DNA of 64,000 nt from Nocardia brasiliensis ATCC 700358 (GCF_000250675.2 NC_018681.1:620001-684000), one strand, 5' to 3'. Positions 47,742-56,232 are shown, counted from the stretch's first letter. Numbers and translations are program-made. The notes: generated by a model not told the origin, from the sequence alone.

Positions 47742-49304
47742 TCAGCGGGTGGGTTGACGTTCCTCCGGGTAGACGTCGTCGTCGGAGAGCAGGGCGCTGC
47801 CCGCGACCTGATCCTGGGCCAGGGCCTCGAGGAACGCGCGGGCCCAGCGGTCCACGTCGTGGGCGAGCACCTGCCGGCGCAGCGAGCGCATCCGGCGGCG
47901 TTTGGTGTCGCGGTCGTCCTCGATCGCGGAGACGATCGCGTCCTTCACGCTGTCCAGGTCGTGCGGGTTGCACAGATAGGCCTGGCGCAATTCGGCTGCC
48001 GCGCCGGTGAATTCGCTCAGCACCAGGGCACCGTTGAGGCCGCTGTGGCAGGCGACGTACTCCTTGGCGACCAGGTTCATACCGTCGCGCAGCGGCGTCA
48101 CCAGCATGACGTCGGCGGCGACGAAGAAGGCGATCAGCTCGTCCCGCGGGATCGGACGGTGCAGGTAGTGCACCACCGGGTAGCCGACCCGGGCGAACTC
48201 GCCGTTGATCCGGCCGACCTGGCGCTCGATATCGCCGCGCATCTGGATGTAGCTCTCCACCCGCTCCCGGCTCGGCGTGGCCAGCTGCACCATGACCGTC
48301 TCCGCCGGATCGATCCGCTGCTCGAGCAGCAGCTCCTCCAGCGCGTTGAGCCGGATATCGATGCCCTTGGTGTAGTCCAGCCGGTCGACACCGAGCAGGA
48401 TGGTCTTCGGATTGCCCAGCTCCGCACGGATTTTCGCGGCCCGCTCGCGGATCGAACGACGGCGCGAATGCTCGTCGAGCTCGGCGGAGGAGATCGAGAT
48501 CGGGAACGCGCCCACCCGCACCGTACGGAAGCCGACCTGTACGACACCGAGTTTGGAACGGACGCCGATGGTGCCGCGCGACGTCGGCTGACCCGCCAGC
48601 CTGCGCGCCAGATACAGGAAGTTCTGCGCGCCGCCGGGCAGATGGAAGCCGATCAGGTCGGCGCCGAGCAGACCCTCCACGATCTCGGTACGCCACGGCA
48701 TCTGCATGAACAGCTCGACCGGTGGGAACGGGATGTGCAGGAAGAAACCGATGGTCAGATCGGGCCGCAGCATGCGCAGCATCTTGGGCACCAGCTGCAA
48801 CTGGTAGTCCTGCACCCAGACGGTGGCGCCCTCCGCCGCCACCTTCGCGGTCGCTTCGGCGAAGCGCCGGTTCACCGTGACGTAGGCGGCCCACCACTTG
48901 CGGTCGTAGACCGGCCGCACGATCACATCGTGATACAGCGGCCACAGCGTGCCGTTGGAGAAGCCCTCGTAATAGTCGGCGACCTCCTCCGCCGACAGCG
49001 GCACCGGATGCAGTTCCAGGCCGTCCTCGATGATCGGATCGACATCCGCGTCCGGCACCCCGGCCCAGCCGACCCACGCGCCCTTGTTGTTGCGCAACAC
49101 CGGTTCCAGCGCGGTGACCAGGCCGCCGGGGCTGCGTTTCCACCGGCTCGTCCCGTCCGGCAGCCGCTCCAGGTCGACCGGAAGCCGATTGGCCACCACC
49201 ACGAAGCCGGAACCGGATTCGGCGGGGCCGACGGGGGTTTGCGAGTTGTCGGCGGGGGTTTCTAGGGCGGGTTCGGAGCCGTCGGACGAAGTCATCTGGT
49301 CCAC
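47742..49304 (-). CDS. otsA: OtsA trehalose-6-phosphate synthase
   Basis: This 520-residue GT20 enzyme makes trehalose 6-phosphate from a nucleotide sugar and glucose 6-phosphate. Clear motifs are VVVANRLPVDLER, WVQDYQLQLVPKMLR, FFLHIPFPP, LGADLIGFHLPGGAQNFLYL, GVDRLDYTKGIDIRLNALEE and LVTPLRDGMNLVAKEYVACH. The start is GTG 49304; ATG 49295 is close by. The first 30 residues are a variable linker. Trehalose supplies mycolate transfer and stress protection in this group. Confidence 0.95.
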   Translation of the reverse strand: MDQMTSSDGSEPALETPADNSQTPVGPAESGSGFVVVANRLPVDLERLPDGTSRWKRSPGGLVTALEPVLRNNKGAWVGWAGVPDADVDPIIEDGLELHPVPLSAEEVADYYEGFSNGTLWPLYHDVIVRPVYDRKWWAAYVTVNRRFAEATAKVAAEGATVWVQDYQLQLVPKMLRMLRPDLTIGFFLHIPFPPVELFMQMPWRTEIVEGLLGADLIGFHLPGGAQNFLYLARRLAGQPTSRGTIGVRSKLGVVQVGFRTVRVGAFPISISSAELDEHSRRRSIRERAAKIRAELGNPKTILLGVDRLDYTKGIDIRLNALEELLLEQRIDPAETVMVQLATPSRERVESYIQMRGDIERQVGRINGEFARVGYPVVHYLHRPIPRDELIAFFVAADVMLVTPLRDGMNLVAKEYVACHSGLNGALVLSEFTGAAAELRQAYLCNPHDLDSVKDAIVSAIEDDRDTKRRRMRSLRRQVLAHDVDRWARAFLEALAQDQVAGSALLSDDDVYPEERQPTR

Positions 49305-49385
49305 TCACGCATCCTTTGCGCGTCGCTGGGTCCCACAGGATCTGGGTAGCTCGACGTCGCCGTTGGCGTCGAAGATAAGTACGGG

Positions 49386-49556
49386 TTATTCGACCCGGGA
49401 GCTGGGGCCGATGCCGAGCATCGACAACAGCATCCGGCACTCGTCGGCGTCCTCCGCATAGGCGGCGACCACGCGCTGAGCCTGTCGTGCGGTCTCGTCG
49501 GCCAGTGGTTCCAGATCATCGTCCGCGATGTCGTTCGCGCTGCCCTTCGCGGCCAT
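49386..49556 (-). CDS. Small conserved protein, Rv3489-like
   Basis: A 56-residue protein starting at ATG 49556, seven bases after GGGAGGA. It has no signal or membrane segment. It begins MAAKGSANDIADDDLEPLAD and ends in a Cys-containing, hydrophobic segment (DECRMLLSMLGIGPS). A small gene of this size beside otsA matches Rv3489 in M. tuberculosis; its function is unknown. It lies 81 bp upstream of otsA on the same strand. Confidence 0.75.
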   Translation of the reverse strand: MAAKGSANDIADDDLEPLADETARQAQRVVAAYAEDADECRMLLSMLGIGPSSRVE

Positions 49557-49722
49557 CTTCAAGTCCTCCCGGTTCACTACGCTCGTACGTGCGAATAGTC
49601 AATGGTATCTGGCGCCGCCAGGAGCGGGTGGTACCCGCGTCACACCGGCCCCCGGCCGGGTGTGCCGCCCCCGCTCGCCCCTATACCGTGGGGGACAGCA
49701 GCAACTCCACGAAAGGGTCGAT

Positions 49723-50556
49723 ATGCCGCTGGCCACGGTGAACGGAATTTCCCTCAACTACCAGGTCAAAGGTGACCGTGCGCGGGGTACCGATGTCAAG
49801 GGGTCGGGGCCGCTTGTGGTCATGATCATGGGCACCGGCAGCCCCGGGCGGGTGTGGGAACTGCACCAGGTGCCCGCACTGGTCGCCGCCGGCTACCGGG
49901 TCTGCACCTTCGACAACCGCGGCATCGCGCCCTCCTACGAGGCGGCCGACGGCATGACGATCGACCAGTTGGTCGCCGACACCGCCGGGCTGATCGAACT
50001 GCTCGACGAGGGCCCGGCGCTGGTCGTCGGCACCTCGATGGGTGCGCGGGTGGCTCAGGAATTGGCGTTGGCCCGGCCCGAACTCGTGCGCAAGGCCGTC
50101 TTCATGGCCGGCCACGGGCGGCTCGACCAGTTCCAGAAGACCCTCTCGCTCGGCGAACACGAACTCGACGCCGGCGGCGTCAAGCTGCCGGCCAAGTACG
50201 AGGCCGCGGTGACCGCCGTGATGAACCTCTCGCCCGCGACGATGGCCGAACCGAACTCGGCCCGCGACTGGCTCGACCTGTTCGAATTCACCGGCGGCCC
50301 GGTGCCGCCGGGCATCCGCGCCCAGCGCCGGATGGATCACGACTTCGAGCGGGTGCAGGCCTACCGCGCGATCACCGTGCCGTGCCTGTCCGTCGGCTTC
50401 GCCGACGACCGGATGATCCCGCCCTACCTGTCCAGGGAGATTGCCGAGGTGATTCCCGGTGCGCGCTACCAAGAAGTCCCCGATGCGGGCCACTTCGGCT
50501 ACCTGGAACAGCCGGAAACGGTCAACAAGATCCTGCTTGATTTTTTCGCGAGCTGA
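49723..50556 (+). CDS. Alpha/beta hydrolase
   Basis: A 277-residue alpha/beta-hydrolase-fold protein. The nucleophile elbow is VVGTSMGARVAQ, the oxyanion region MGTGSPGRVWELHQ and the catalytic His lies in VPDAGHFGYLEQP. GAAAGGG precedes ATG 49723 by about eight bases. There is no signal peptide, so it should be cytosolic. The substrate is unknown. An MbtH gene follows on the same strand after about 170 bp; a role in siderophore or peptide biosynthesis is only suggested by that. Confidence 0.86.
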   Translation: MPLATVNGISLNYQVKGDRARGTDVKGSGPLVVMIMGTGSPGRVWELHQVPALVAAGYRVCTFDNRGIAPSYEAADGMTIDQLVADTAGLIELLDEGPALVVGTSMGARVAQELALARPELVRKAVFMAGHGRLDQFQKTLSLGEHELDAGGVKLPAKYEAAVTAVMNLSPATMAEPNSARDWLDLFEFTGGPVPPGIRAQRRMDHDFERVQAYRAITVPCLSVGFADDRMIPPYLSREIAEVIPGARYQEVPDAGHFGYLEQPETVNKILLDFFAS

Positions 50557-50726
50557 GTTCTCACCGCCAGAGGTAACCGCCCAGGCGTAACGTCTGCCTT
50601 GCTAGGGTCGAAACTACGCTCGGGACTCTAACGGTGCGGACGTCCGTGGAACCTCGGTTCATCGGGCCTGTGCCGGGTGAACCACGAGCGGTCCCGTACA
50701 TAGCGCCAGTATCCAGTGAGGTGAAA

Positions 50727-50969
50727 TTGAGCACCAACCCCTTCGATGACGAAGACGGCCGCTTCTTCGTCCTGGTCAACGACGAAGAGCAGCACTCCCT
50801 GTGGCCCGCCTTCGCGGAGGTCCCGGCCGGATGGCGTGTTGTGTTCGGTGAGGACAGCCGGGCCGCCTGCGTCGAGTACGTCGAGAAGAACTGGACGGAT
50901 ATGCGTCCGAAGAGCCTGCGTGACGCGATGGCCGCCGACGATGCGGCCCGCCAGGGCGCCCAGTCCTGA
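50727..50969 (+). CDS. MbtH-like NRPS cofactor protein (orphan)
   Basis: An 80-residue MbtH-family protein with the full signature: NDEEQHSLWPAF, VPAGWRVVFGE and YVEKNWTDMRP. Such proteins bind and stabilise adenylation domains of nonribosomal peptide synthetases. No NRPS gene is in the window, so this copy acts in trans or is a remnant. TTG 50727 gives the usual MbtH N-terminus (MSTNPFDDEDG), with GAGG about five bases upstream; GTG 50721 is an alternative. Confidence 0.91.
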   Translation: MSTNPFDDEDGRFFVLVNDEEQHSLWPAFAEVPAGWRVVFGEDSRAACVEYVEKNWTDMRPKSLRDAMAADDAARQGAQS

Positions 50970-51014
50970 TCCGCGGTATCTGATACTGCGCCGGGACATT
51001 TGATCGATCGCCGT

Positions 51015-51046
51015 CTGCGTGACACCGCAATGCCGGTGTCACGCAG
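51015..51046 (+). terminator. 13-bp hairpin after mbtH
   Basis: CTGCGTGACACCG (51015-51027) and CGGTGTCACGCAG (51034-51046) pair exactly around a six-base loop, 45 bases after the mbtH stop. No U tract follows. Confidence 0.7.
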
Positions 51047-51060
51047 TCGGCGTGCCCGGT

Positions 51061-51066
51061 TATGAT
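51061..51066 (+). promoter_or_regulatory. Possible tRNA promoter -10
   Basis: TATGAT lies 23 bases before the tRNA-Thr start, a suitable -10 element. No good -35 is visible. Confidence 0.38.
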
Positions 51067-51089
51067 GGCAACCGCTTTCGAGCGGACCC

Positions 51090-51161
51090 GCCTCCTTAGC
51101 TCAGTGGTAGAGCACTCGCCTTGTAAGCGAAAGGTCGTCAGTTCAATCCTGACAGGGGGCT
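51090..51161 (+). tRNA. tRNA-Thr (anticodon UGU)
   Basis: The 72-base sequence folds as a tRNA. The acceptor arms GCCTCCT and AGGGGGC pair with one G-T; the D arm is GCTC-AGTGGTA-GAGC; the anticodon loop CTTGTAA holds TGT at 51122-51124; and the T arm is GTCAG-TTCAATC-CTGAC. CCA is not encoded. The outer anticodon-stem pair is C-A. UGU reads ACA, hence threonine. Confidence 0.93.
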
Positions 51162-51165
51162 CGAG

Positions 51166-51193
51166 ACGAGCGCGTCTGTAACGGCGCGCTCGT
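51166..51193 (+). terminator. Hairpin after tRNA-Thr
   Basis: ACGAGCGCG (51166-51174) pairs with CGCGCTCGT (51185-51193). It begins five bases after the tRNA. Confidence 0.6.
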
Positions 51194-51259
51194 TCGGTCG
51201 GTAGAGGCCCTGCCTGATTTGTAAGCGAAAGGTCGTCAGTTCAATCCTGACAAGGGGCT
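51189..51259 (+). pseudogene. Decayed tandem copy of tRNA-Thr
   Basis: From 51218 to 51260 the sequence repeats the anticodon-loop-to-3' half of the tRNA with about two mismatches. Upstream, GGTCGGTAGAG and GCCT still match the D arm and anticodon stem, but three extra bases (GAT) sit before the anticodon loop and the 5' acceptor arm is gone. It is best read as a broken duplicate; an attachment-site copy of the 3' half is the alternative. Confidence 0.75.
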
Positions 51260-51266
51260 CCGAGTA

Positions 51267-51296
51267 GATAGGCGCGTCGGTTTCGGCGCGCCTATC
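51267..51296 (+). terminator. Hairpin after the tRNA pseudogene
   Basis: GATAGGCGCG (51267-51276) pairs with CGCGCCTATC (51287-51296). The arrangement copies that of the first tRNA, so the duplicated unit may have included its terminator. Confidence 0.55.
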
Positions 51297-51444
51297 GGCG
51301 TGCTTGGGACATGGTGCGGACGTAGTGCTCGGGTAGGGCGCGGACGTATTGGGGGCAAGACGGCGGCGAGAGTTGTCGTACCTGCCTGGTAGTTGTGGTG
51401 GCAGCGGTTGGGGTCGACCGCGTGTGAAACGGAGGGGAAAACCG

Positions 51445-51651
51445 ATGCGCCCGAGCACGAGTCAGTTGATCAACGACATCTGTGACGAACTGGAGCGGAT
51501 GCCGGAGGGCTACGGGTTGCCGGTGTGGCCGCCGCGGGAAGAGTCGGCCGAGGCGCCGAAAAGGGTGACCAGGCAACCTGTTTCGGCGCCCGGCCACCCT
51601 TGGGTCAAACATCATGTGCGACGGGCTCAGTCGGGCACGTTCGCTCCGTAG
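51445..51651 (+). CDS. Small hypothetical protein
   Basis: A possible 68-residue protein starting at ATG 51445 with a strong GGAGGGGAAA ribosome site. The N-terminal helix-like part reads STSQLINDICDELERMPEGY; the rest is Pro/Arg-rich. The last 25 bases overlap the end of the convergent HIT gene. I recognise no family. The ribosome site is the main support. Confidence 0.5.
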   Translation: MRPSTSQLINDICDELERMPEGYGLPVWPPREESAEAPKRVTRQPVSAPGHPWVKHHVRRAQSGTFAP

Positions 51652-52052
51652 CCGAGGTCGCGCAGCGCCTGCTTGATCCTGATCTGTGCGTCGTCCATGG
51701 ATTCGGGCGACGGGTCGGTGTCCGCGCCCGAGATGTCGAAGTCGCCCATGGTGAACGCCGGGAAGACATGGACATGCAGGTGCGGCACCTCCAGTCCGGC
51801 GACGAGCAGGCCCGCGCGCGGCGCATCCCATGCCTGCCGCACCGCCTGCCCGATCTTCTGGGCGACGGCGGTCAACCTGGCGAACGTCTCGGTATCGACG
51901 TCCTGCCACTGATCGATCTCCTTGCGGGGCACCACGAGGGTGTGTCCCGTGGTGACCGGGGCGATCGTGAGGAAGCCGACGAATTCGTCGTCCTCCCACA
52001 CGAATCGACCCGGGAGCTGACCGGCGATGATCGCGCTGAAGACAGAAGCCAT
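51627..52052 (-). CDS. HIT-family nucleotide hydrolase or transferase
   Basis: A 141-residue histidine-triad protein. The catalytic motif HLHVHVFP (about residues 91-98) is complete, with the earlier TTGHTLVVPRKEIDQW region typical of the fold. HIT proteins hydrolyse or transfer nucleotide phosphates, often AMP conjugates. It is cytosolic, with no signal peptide. A second HIT gene lies at 59342; the two differ clearly and are not recent duplicates. Confidence 0.9.
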   Translation of the reverse strand: MASVFSAIIAGQLPGRFVWEDDEFVGFLTIAPVTTGHTLVVPRKEIDQWQDVDTETFARLTAVAQKIGQAVRQAWDAPRAGLLVAGLEVPHLHVHVFPAFTMGDFDISGADTDPSPESMDDAQIRIKQALRDLGYGANVPD

Positions 52053-52082
52053 ACAGCGCAGACTAGTCCGGCCCGGCGCGGA

Positions 52083-52460
52083 CTACACCGACACGAAGTG
52101 CGACAGGATGCCCTGCACCTCGTAGATGTCCACCTGACGGTTGAACCGTTTCTGCAACGGATCGGGATTGCCGGAGATCCAGATGGCGAGCTCGGCGTCC
52201 AGATCGAAGGTGCCCGCGGTCTCCACCGAGAAATGCGTGATCGCCCGGTACGGAATGCTGTGATAGCTCACCTTGCGTCCGGTCATGCCCTGCTTGTCGA
52301 CCAGGATCAGGCGGCGATTGGTGAACAGGATGGCGTCACGCACCAGCAGGTACGCGGCATAGATCTGTTCGCCCTCACCCATCAGTTTCGCGTATTCCTG
52401 TTGTGCCCGACCGGGATCGATCCGTCCGGCATTGCCCATGATTCCGTCGATCAGGCCCAT
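52083..52460 (-). CDS. Bacterial PH-domain protein
   Basis: A 125-residue protein with a short N-terminal helical segment (MGLIDGIMGNAGRIDPGRAQ) and a PH-like domain of the YokE/bPH type: GEQIYAAYLLVRDAILFTNR, VSYHSIPYRAITHFSVETAG and a final helix. The start is ATG 52460, after GGGGAAA. No membrane span is present. The ligand is unknown. It is divergent from purD. Confidence 0.8.
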   Translation of the reverse strand: MGLIDGIMGNAGRIDPGRAQQEYAKLMGEGEQIYAAYLLVRDAILFTNRRLILVDKQGMTGRKVSYHSIPYRAITHFSVETAGTFDLDAELAIWISGNPDPLQKRFNRQVDIYEVQGILSHFVSV

Positions 52461-52621
52461 CGTTTCCCCGTCCTTCGCACGATCTGGGTGTGGCAGGCCC
52501 GCGGCGGTATGCCGGAACCGTCCCCCTTCCATGATGCGCGTCGCGAAGCTGATATTCGATGGTCGCCTATCGTTCATGAGCCGAGGCGTGGCTTCCTGCG
52601 GCTTCACCTAAGCTGTCTGCC

Positions 52622-53935
52622 GTGCGCGTACTCGTCATCGGTTCCGGAGCCCGTGAACATGCCCTCGTCCTTGCGCTGCGCAGGGACCCCGCGGTGACGG
52701 GGATCGTCGCCGCCCCGGGCAACGCTGGCATCGCCCAGCACGCGCAGACCCGGCCGGTTGATCCGTGCTCCGCGGAGGCCGTGGTCGCGCTGGCCACCGA
52801 CGTGGCGGCAGACCTGGTGGTGATCGGTCCCGAGGTGCCCCTGGTGCTCGGTGTGGCCGACGCGGTGCGGGCCGCGGGTATCGCCTGTTTCGGCCCGTCG
52901 GCCGCGGCCGCGCGGATCGAGGGCTCGAAGGCCTTCGCCAAGGATGTGATGGCGGCGGCGGAGGTGCGCACCGCGCACAGCGAGATCGTGGACAATCCCG
53001 CCGACCTCGACGCGGCACTGGACCGCTTCGGCCCGACCTGGGTGGTGAAGGACGACGGCCTGGCCGCGGGCAAGGGCGTGGTGGTCACCGCCGACCGGTC
53101 GGCGGCCCGCGATCACGGTGCCGAACTGCTCGAACAGGGCCATCCGGTGCTGCTGGAATCGTTCCTGGACGGGCCGGAAGTCTCGCTGTTCTGTCTGGTC
53201 GACGGCGAGACGGTGGTGCCGTTGCTGCCCGCGCAGGACCACAAGCGGGTCGGTGACGGCGACACCGGTCCGAACACCGGCGGCATGGGCGCGTACACAC
53301 CGCTGCCCTGGCTGTCCCCGGACGCGGTAACCGCGATTGTCGAAGACGTGGTGAAACCCGTTGCCGCCGAACTGGTTCGGCGCGGCAGCGGCTTCTCCGG
53401 ACTGCTGTACGCGGGCCTCGCGATGGGGGTCGCCGGGCCCGCCGTGGTCGAATTCAATTGCCGCTTCGGCGATCCCGAGACCCAGGCGGTGCTCGCCCTG
53501 CTGGAGAGCCCGCTCGGTGAACTGCTCAACGCCACCGCGACCGGCACCCTGGCCGAGGTCGAGCCGCCGCGCTGGCGGGACGGTTCGGCGATCACGGTGG
53601 TCGTCGCGGCCGAGAACTACCCGGGCCGCCCGCGCATCGGCGATGTGATCTCCGGCGCCGGTGACGGTGCGCTCGACGACACCGCGGCGGTGCTGCACGC
53701 GGGCACCGCGTTACGCGAAGACGGCGCGCTGATCTCGGCGGGCGGCCGGGTGCTCAACGTCGTCGGTGTGGGCGCCGACCTGGCCGAGGCGCGAACCAAC
53801 GCCTACGCGCGGATCACCGCGATCAAGCTGCCGGGCAGTCACTACCGCACCGATATCGGTCTCGCCGCGGTGGAAGACCGCATCGCCGTGCCGGACCGCG
53901 CCTCCGCGAATTCGGGCCAGACCCGGGAGGCGTAG
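52622..53935 (+). CDS. purD: PurD, phosphoribosylamine-glycine ligase
   Basis: This 437-residue ATP-grasp enzyme makes glycinamide ribonucleotide in purine synthesis. It starts at GTG 52622 with VLVIGSGAREHALVLAL. Other marks are GPSAAAARIEGSKAFAKDVM, VVKDDGLAAGKGVVVTADR, DHKRVGDGDTGPNTGGMGAY and FNCRFGDPETQAVL. The length is slightly above the usual 420-430. The purD-to-purB neighbourhood resembles Rv0772-Rv0777 of M. tuberculosis. Confidence 0.96.
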   Translation: MRVLVIGSGAREHALVLALRRDPAVTGIVAAPGNAGIAQHAQTRPVDPCSAEAVVALATDVAADLVVIGPEVPLVLGVADAVRAAGIACFGPSAAAARIEGSKAFAKDVMAAAEVRTAHSEIVDNPADLDAALDRFGPTWVVKDDGLAAGKGVVVTADRSAARDHGAELLEQGHPVLLESFLDGPEVSLFCLVDGETVVPLLPAQDHKRVGDGDTGPNTGGMGAYTPLPWLSPDAVTAIVEDVVKPVAAELVRRGSGFSGLLYAGLAMGVAGPAVVEFNCRFGDPETQAVLALLESPLGELLNATATGTLAEVEPPRWRDGSAITVVVAAENYPGRPRIGDVISGAGDGALDDTAAVLHAGTALREDGALISAGGRVLNVVGVGADLAEARTNAYARITAIKLPGSHYRTDIGLAAVEDRIAVPDRASANSGQTREA

Positions 53936-53940
53936 CGGCC

Positions 53941-54942
53941 TCAGCCGAAGTTCAGGCCGTGCACCGCCAGCCATTGGCGGGGGTCCACGTGCTGACCGCC
54001 GACGATGACCTCGAAGTGCAGGTGCGGGCCGGTAGAGTCGCCGCGGTTGCCCATGCGCGCGATCTGCATACCCGCGGGGACGCGCTCGCCGCGGGACACG
54101 AAGAAGTCGTACATGTGCCCGTACACGGTGATCGAGCCGTCGTCGTGCCGGATGCGCACCCACAGCCCGAATCCTTCGGCGGGGCCCGCGTCGATGACGG
54201 TGCCGTTGGCGACCGCGTAGATCGGCGTGCCGATCGGGCCCGCGATGTCGATGCCGTTGTGGAAGGTGCCCCAGCGCGAACCGAACCCGGAGGTGAACAC
54301 GCCGCGTGCGGGCATGACGAAACCGCCCATGCCGGGCAGCACCGCGCCGGGATTCGGGAGGGTGCCGCCCGCCATCCACGGTTGGTATTCGCCCGCCGCC
54401 GCGGCGGCGGCTTCGGCCTTGGCACGCTCCAGGGTGGCTCGCGCGGCGGCTGCCACCACGGCTTGTTCGCGCAGGCGTTCACCGTTGGCGATGGCGTTCA
54501 GGTAGCGGCGTACCGAGGGTGGTGTGGTCTGCATCTGCAAGGGATAGGCCACCGCCACGCGCTGTACGTGGTCCACGTCGGGAAGTTGATCGCTGATGGT
54601 GCCGGTGTAGGCGGTGTCGCCCGCGGCGAACACGGCGGTGGCCGCCAGCCCGGCCAGCAGCACGCGATGCTTGCGCAGCAGCGCGAGTAGTTTGTCCCGA
54701 TCGGGTCGCCGCTGTGCCCACAGTTCGGGTAACTCGGCCCGTCGCCGCCACAGTTCCCGAGGGTCGGGCCGGTGTCGCAGCAGCTCACCTAGTTTCACTC
54801 GATCGAACAGCACGCGGATGCCCCGGACGGGTTTCTCCCGCATCCGGGCACGCCAATCCGGCGGAATGACCACGATGCCGCCCACTCCGCGCACCCGGTC
54901 GAGGCCGGCTCGTCGAGCATTCTCGAGCATCAAAGCGACCAT
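53941..54942 (-). CDS. M23-family peptidoglycan endopeptidase
   Basis: A 333-residue membrane-anchored M23 (LytM) peptidase. An Arg-rich cytosolic N-terminus (about residues 1-85) leads to one membrane span (VLLAGLAATAVFAAGD), a helical linker rich in Ala and Glu, and the peptidase domain with zinc motifs HNGIDIAG and HLHFEV plus SGFGSRWGTFH. It should cut peptidoglycan cross-links or help activate other hydrolases. ATG 54942 is used; ATG 54930 is near. The gene is convergent with purD. Confidence 0.88.
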   Translation of the reverse strand: MVALMLENARRAGLDRVRGVGGIVVIPPDWRARMREKPVRGIRVLFDRVKLGELLRHRPDPRELWRRRAELPELWAQRRPDRDKLLALLRKHRVLLAGLAATAVFAAGDTAYTGTISDQLPDVDHVQRVAVAYPLQMQTTPPSVRRYLNAIANGERLREQAVVAAAARATLERAKAEAAAAAAGEYQPWMAGGTLPNPGAVLPGMGGFVMPARGVFTSGFGSRWGTFHNGIDIAGPIGTPIYAVANGTVIDAGPAEGFGLWVRIRHDDGSITVYGHMYDFFVSRGERVPAGMQIARMGNRGDSTGPHLHFEVIVGGQHVDPRQWLAVHGLNFG

Positions 54943-55068
54943 AACCCTGGTCGCGGCCGCGTGCAGGACCGGCAGGCACGACGACGGGAGACGGCGGAGT
55001 CTGCGCGACGAGACGAAAGCCCGGCAGCCGCGCGCTGCCGTCGGGGGACACCGTCTAGCGTCTTGCGG

Positions 55069-56232
55069 GTGTCCAGAGAATCTCGCCGGTCGACCATTCC
55101 ACCTTTCTACGTGATGGATGTCTGGAAAGCTGCGGCGCAACGGGCCAGAACGCACGGCGATGTGCTGGTACTCGCCGCCGGCCAGCCGTCGACGCCCGCA
55201 CCCGCGCCGGTGCTGCGCGCGACGAGAACCGCGATCGAATCCGAATTGCTCGGCTACACCGAGACATTCGGCATCCTCCCGCTGCGCGAGGTGATCGCGG
55301 CGCACCACACCGTGACCTACGGCTACCCGGTGGACCCGGACGATGTCGTGATCACGACCGGATCGTCGGGTGCGTTCTCCCTGATCTTCTTGGCCGCCTT
55401 CGACCCGGGGGACACCGTCGTGGTGGCCCGGCCCGGTTATCCGGCCTACCGCAACACCCTCACCGCGCTCGGCTGCCGGGTCGTCGAACTGGACTGCGGC
55501 GCGGAGACCCGGTTCCAGCCGACCGTGGCCATGCTGGAGGCGTTGCCGGAACCGCCGGCGGGGCTGGTCGTCGCGAGTCCGGCGAACCCGACCGGCACCA
55601 TGATCGCGCCCGCCGAACTCGCGGCGCTGGCGCGCTGGTGCGACGAGCACGGCACCTTGCTCATCTCCGACGAGATCTATCACGGCATCACCTACGCGGG
55701 TGCGGATACCGCGACCTCGTCCGCGTGGGAGACCTCGCGGGAGTCGGTGGTCATCGGCTCGGTCTCCAAATACTTCTCGATGACCGGTTGGCGGCTCGGC
55801 TGGATGCTCGCCCCGGCCGGGTTGCGCCCCGCGTTGCAGCGGCTCGCCTCCAATCTGACCGTGTGCCCGCCGGCCATCTCGCAGTACGCGGCCCTGCACG
55901 CGTTCGGTGCCGAGGCGAAAGCCGAACTCGACGGGCACGTGCGGCGCTATGCGCTCAACCGGCAGTTGCTGCTGGACGGGCTGCCGAAACTGGGCATCAC
56001 CGACCTGGCCCCGGCCGACGGCGCGTTCTACGCCTACGCCGATATCGGTCACCTCACCGACGACGCGCGCGCCTGGTGCGCCGACGTGCTCGACCACACC
56101 GGGGTCGCGCTCGCGCCCGGCCTGGACTTCGATACGGTGCACGGAAATCGGACAGTGCGGTTCTCCTTCGCGGGCGCCACCGCCGACATCGAGGCGGCGC
56201 TGCTTCGTCTAGGGCACTATCTCGCAGTCTGA
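55069..56232 (+). CDS. Class I/II PLP aminotransferase, Rv3565-like
   Basis: A 387-residue fold-type I aminotransferase starting at GTG 55069. It has IPPFYVMDVWKAAAQRARTH, ITTGSSGAFSLIFLAAFDPG, VASPANPTGTMI, DEIYHGITYAG and the PLP Lys in SVSKYFSMTGWRLGWML. It is close to recalled Rv3565 (annotated AspB), a gene near the KstR2 regulon in M. tuberculosis. Here it lies about 50 kb away beside purine genes, and a paralog cannot be excluded. The amino donor is not determined. Confidence 0.84.
   Translation: MSRESRRSTIPPFYVMDVWKAAAQRARTHGDVLVLAAGQPSTPAPAPVLRATRTAIESELLGYTETFGILPLREVIAAHHTVTYGYPVDPDDVVITTGSSGAFSLIFLAAFDPGDTVVVARPGYPAYRNTLTALGCRVVELDCGAETRFQPTVAMLEALPEPPAGLVVASPANPTGTMIAPAELAALARWCDEHGTLLISDEIYHGITYAGADTATSSAWETSRESVVIGSVSKYFSMTGWRLGWMLAPAGLRPALQRLASNLTVCPPAISQYAALHAFGAEAKAELDGHVRRYALNRQLLLDGLPKLGITDLAPADGAFYAYADIGHLTDDARAWCADVLDHTGVALAPGLDFDTVHGNRTVRFSFAGATADIEAALLRLGHYLAV

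Noticed and set aside
50634..50726. Extended MbtH N-terminus from GTG 50634
   Set aside because: MbtH proteins begin close to the NPFDDEDG segment, and no ribosome site supports the longer form.
51189..51259. A second functional tRNA-Thr
   Set aside because: The acceptor stem cannot form and three extra bases precede the anticodon loop.
54943..56142. N-terminal extension of the M23 peptidase across the aminotransferase gene
   Set aside because: The extension is antisense to a clear aminotransferase; the peptidase is complete from 54942.
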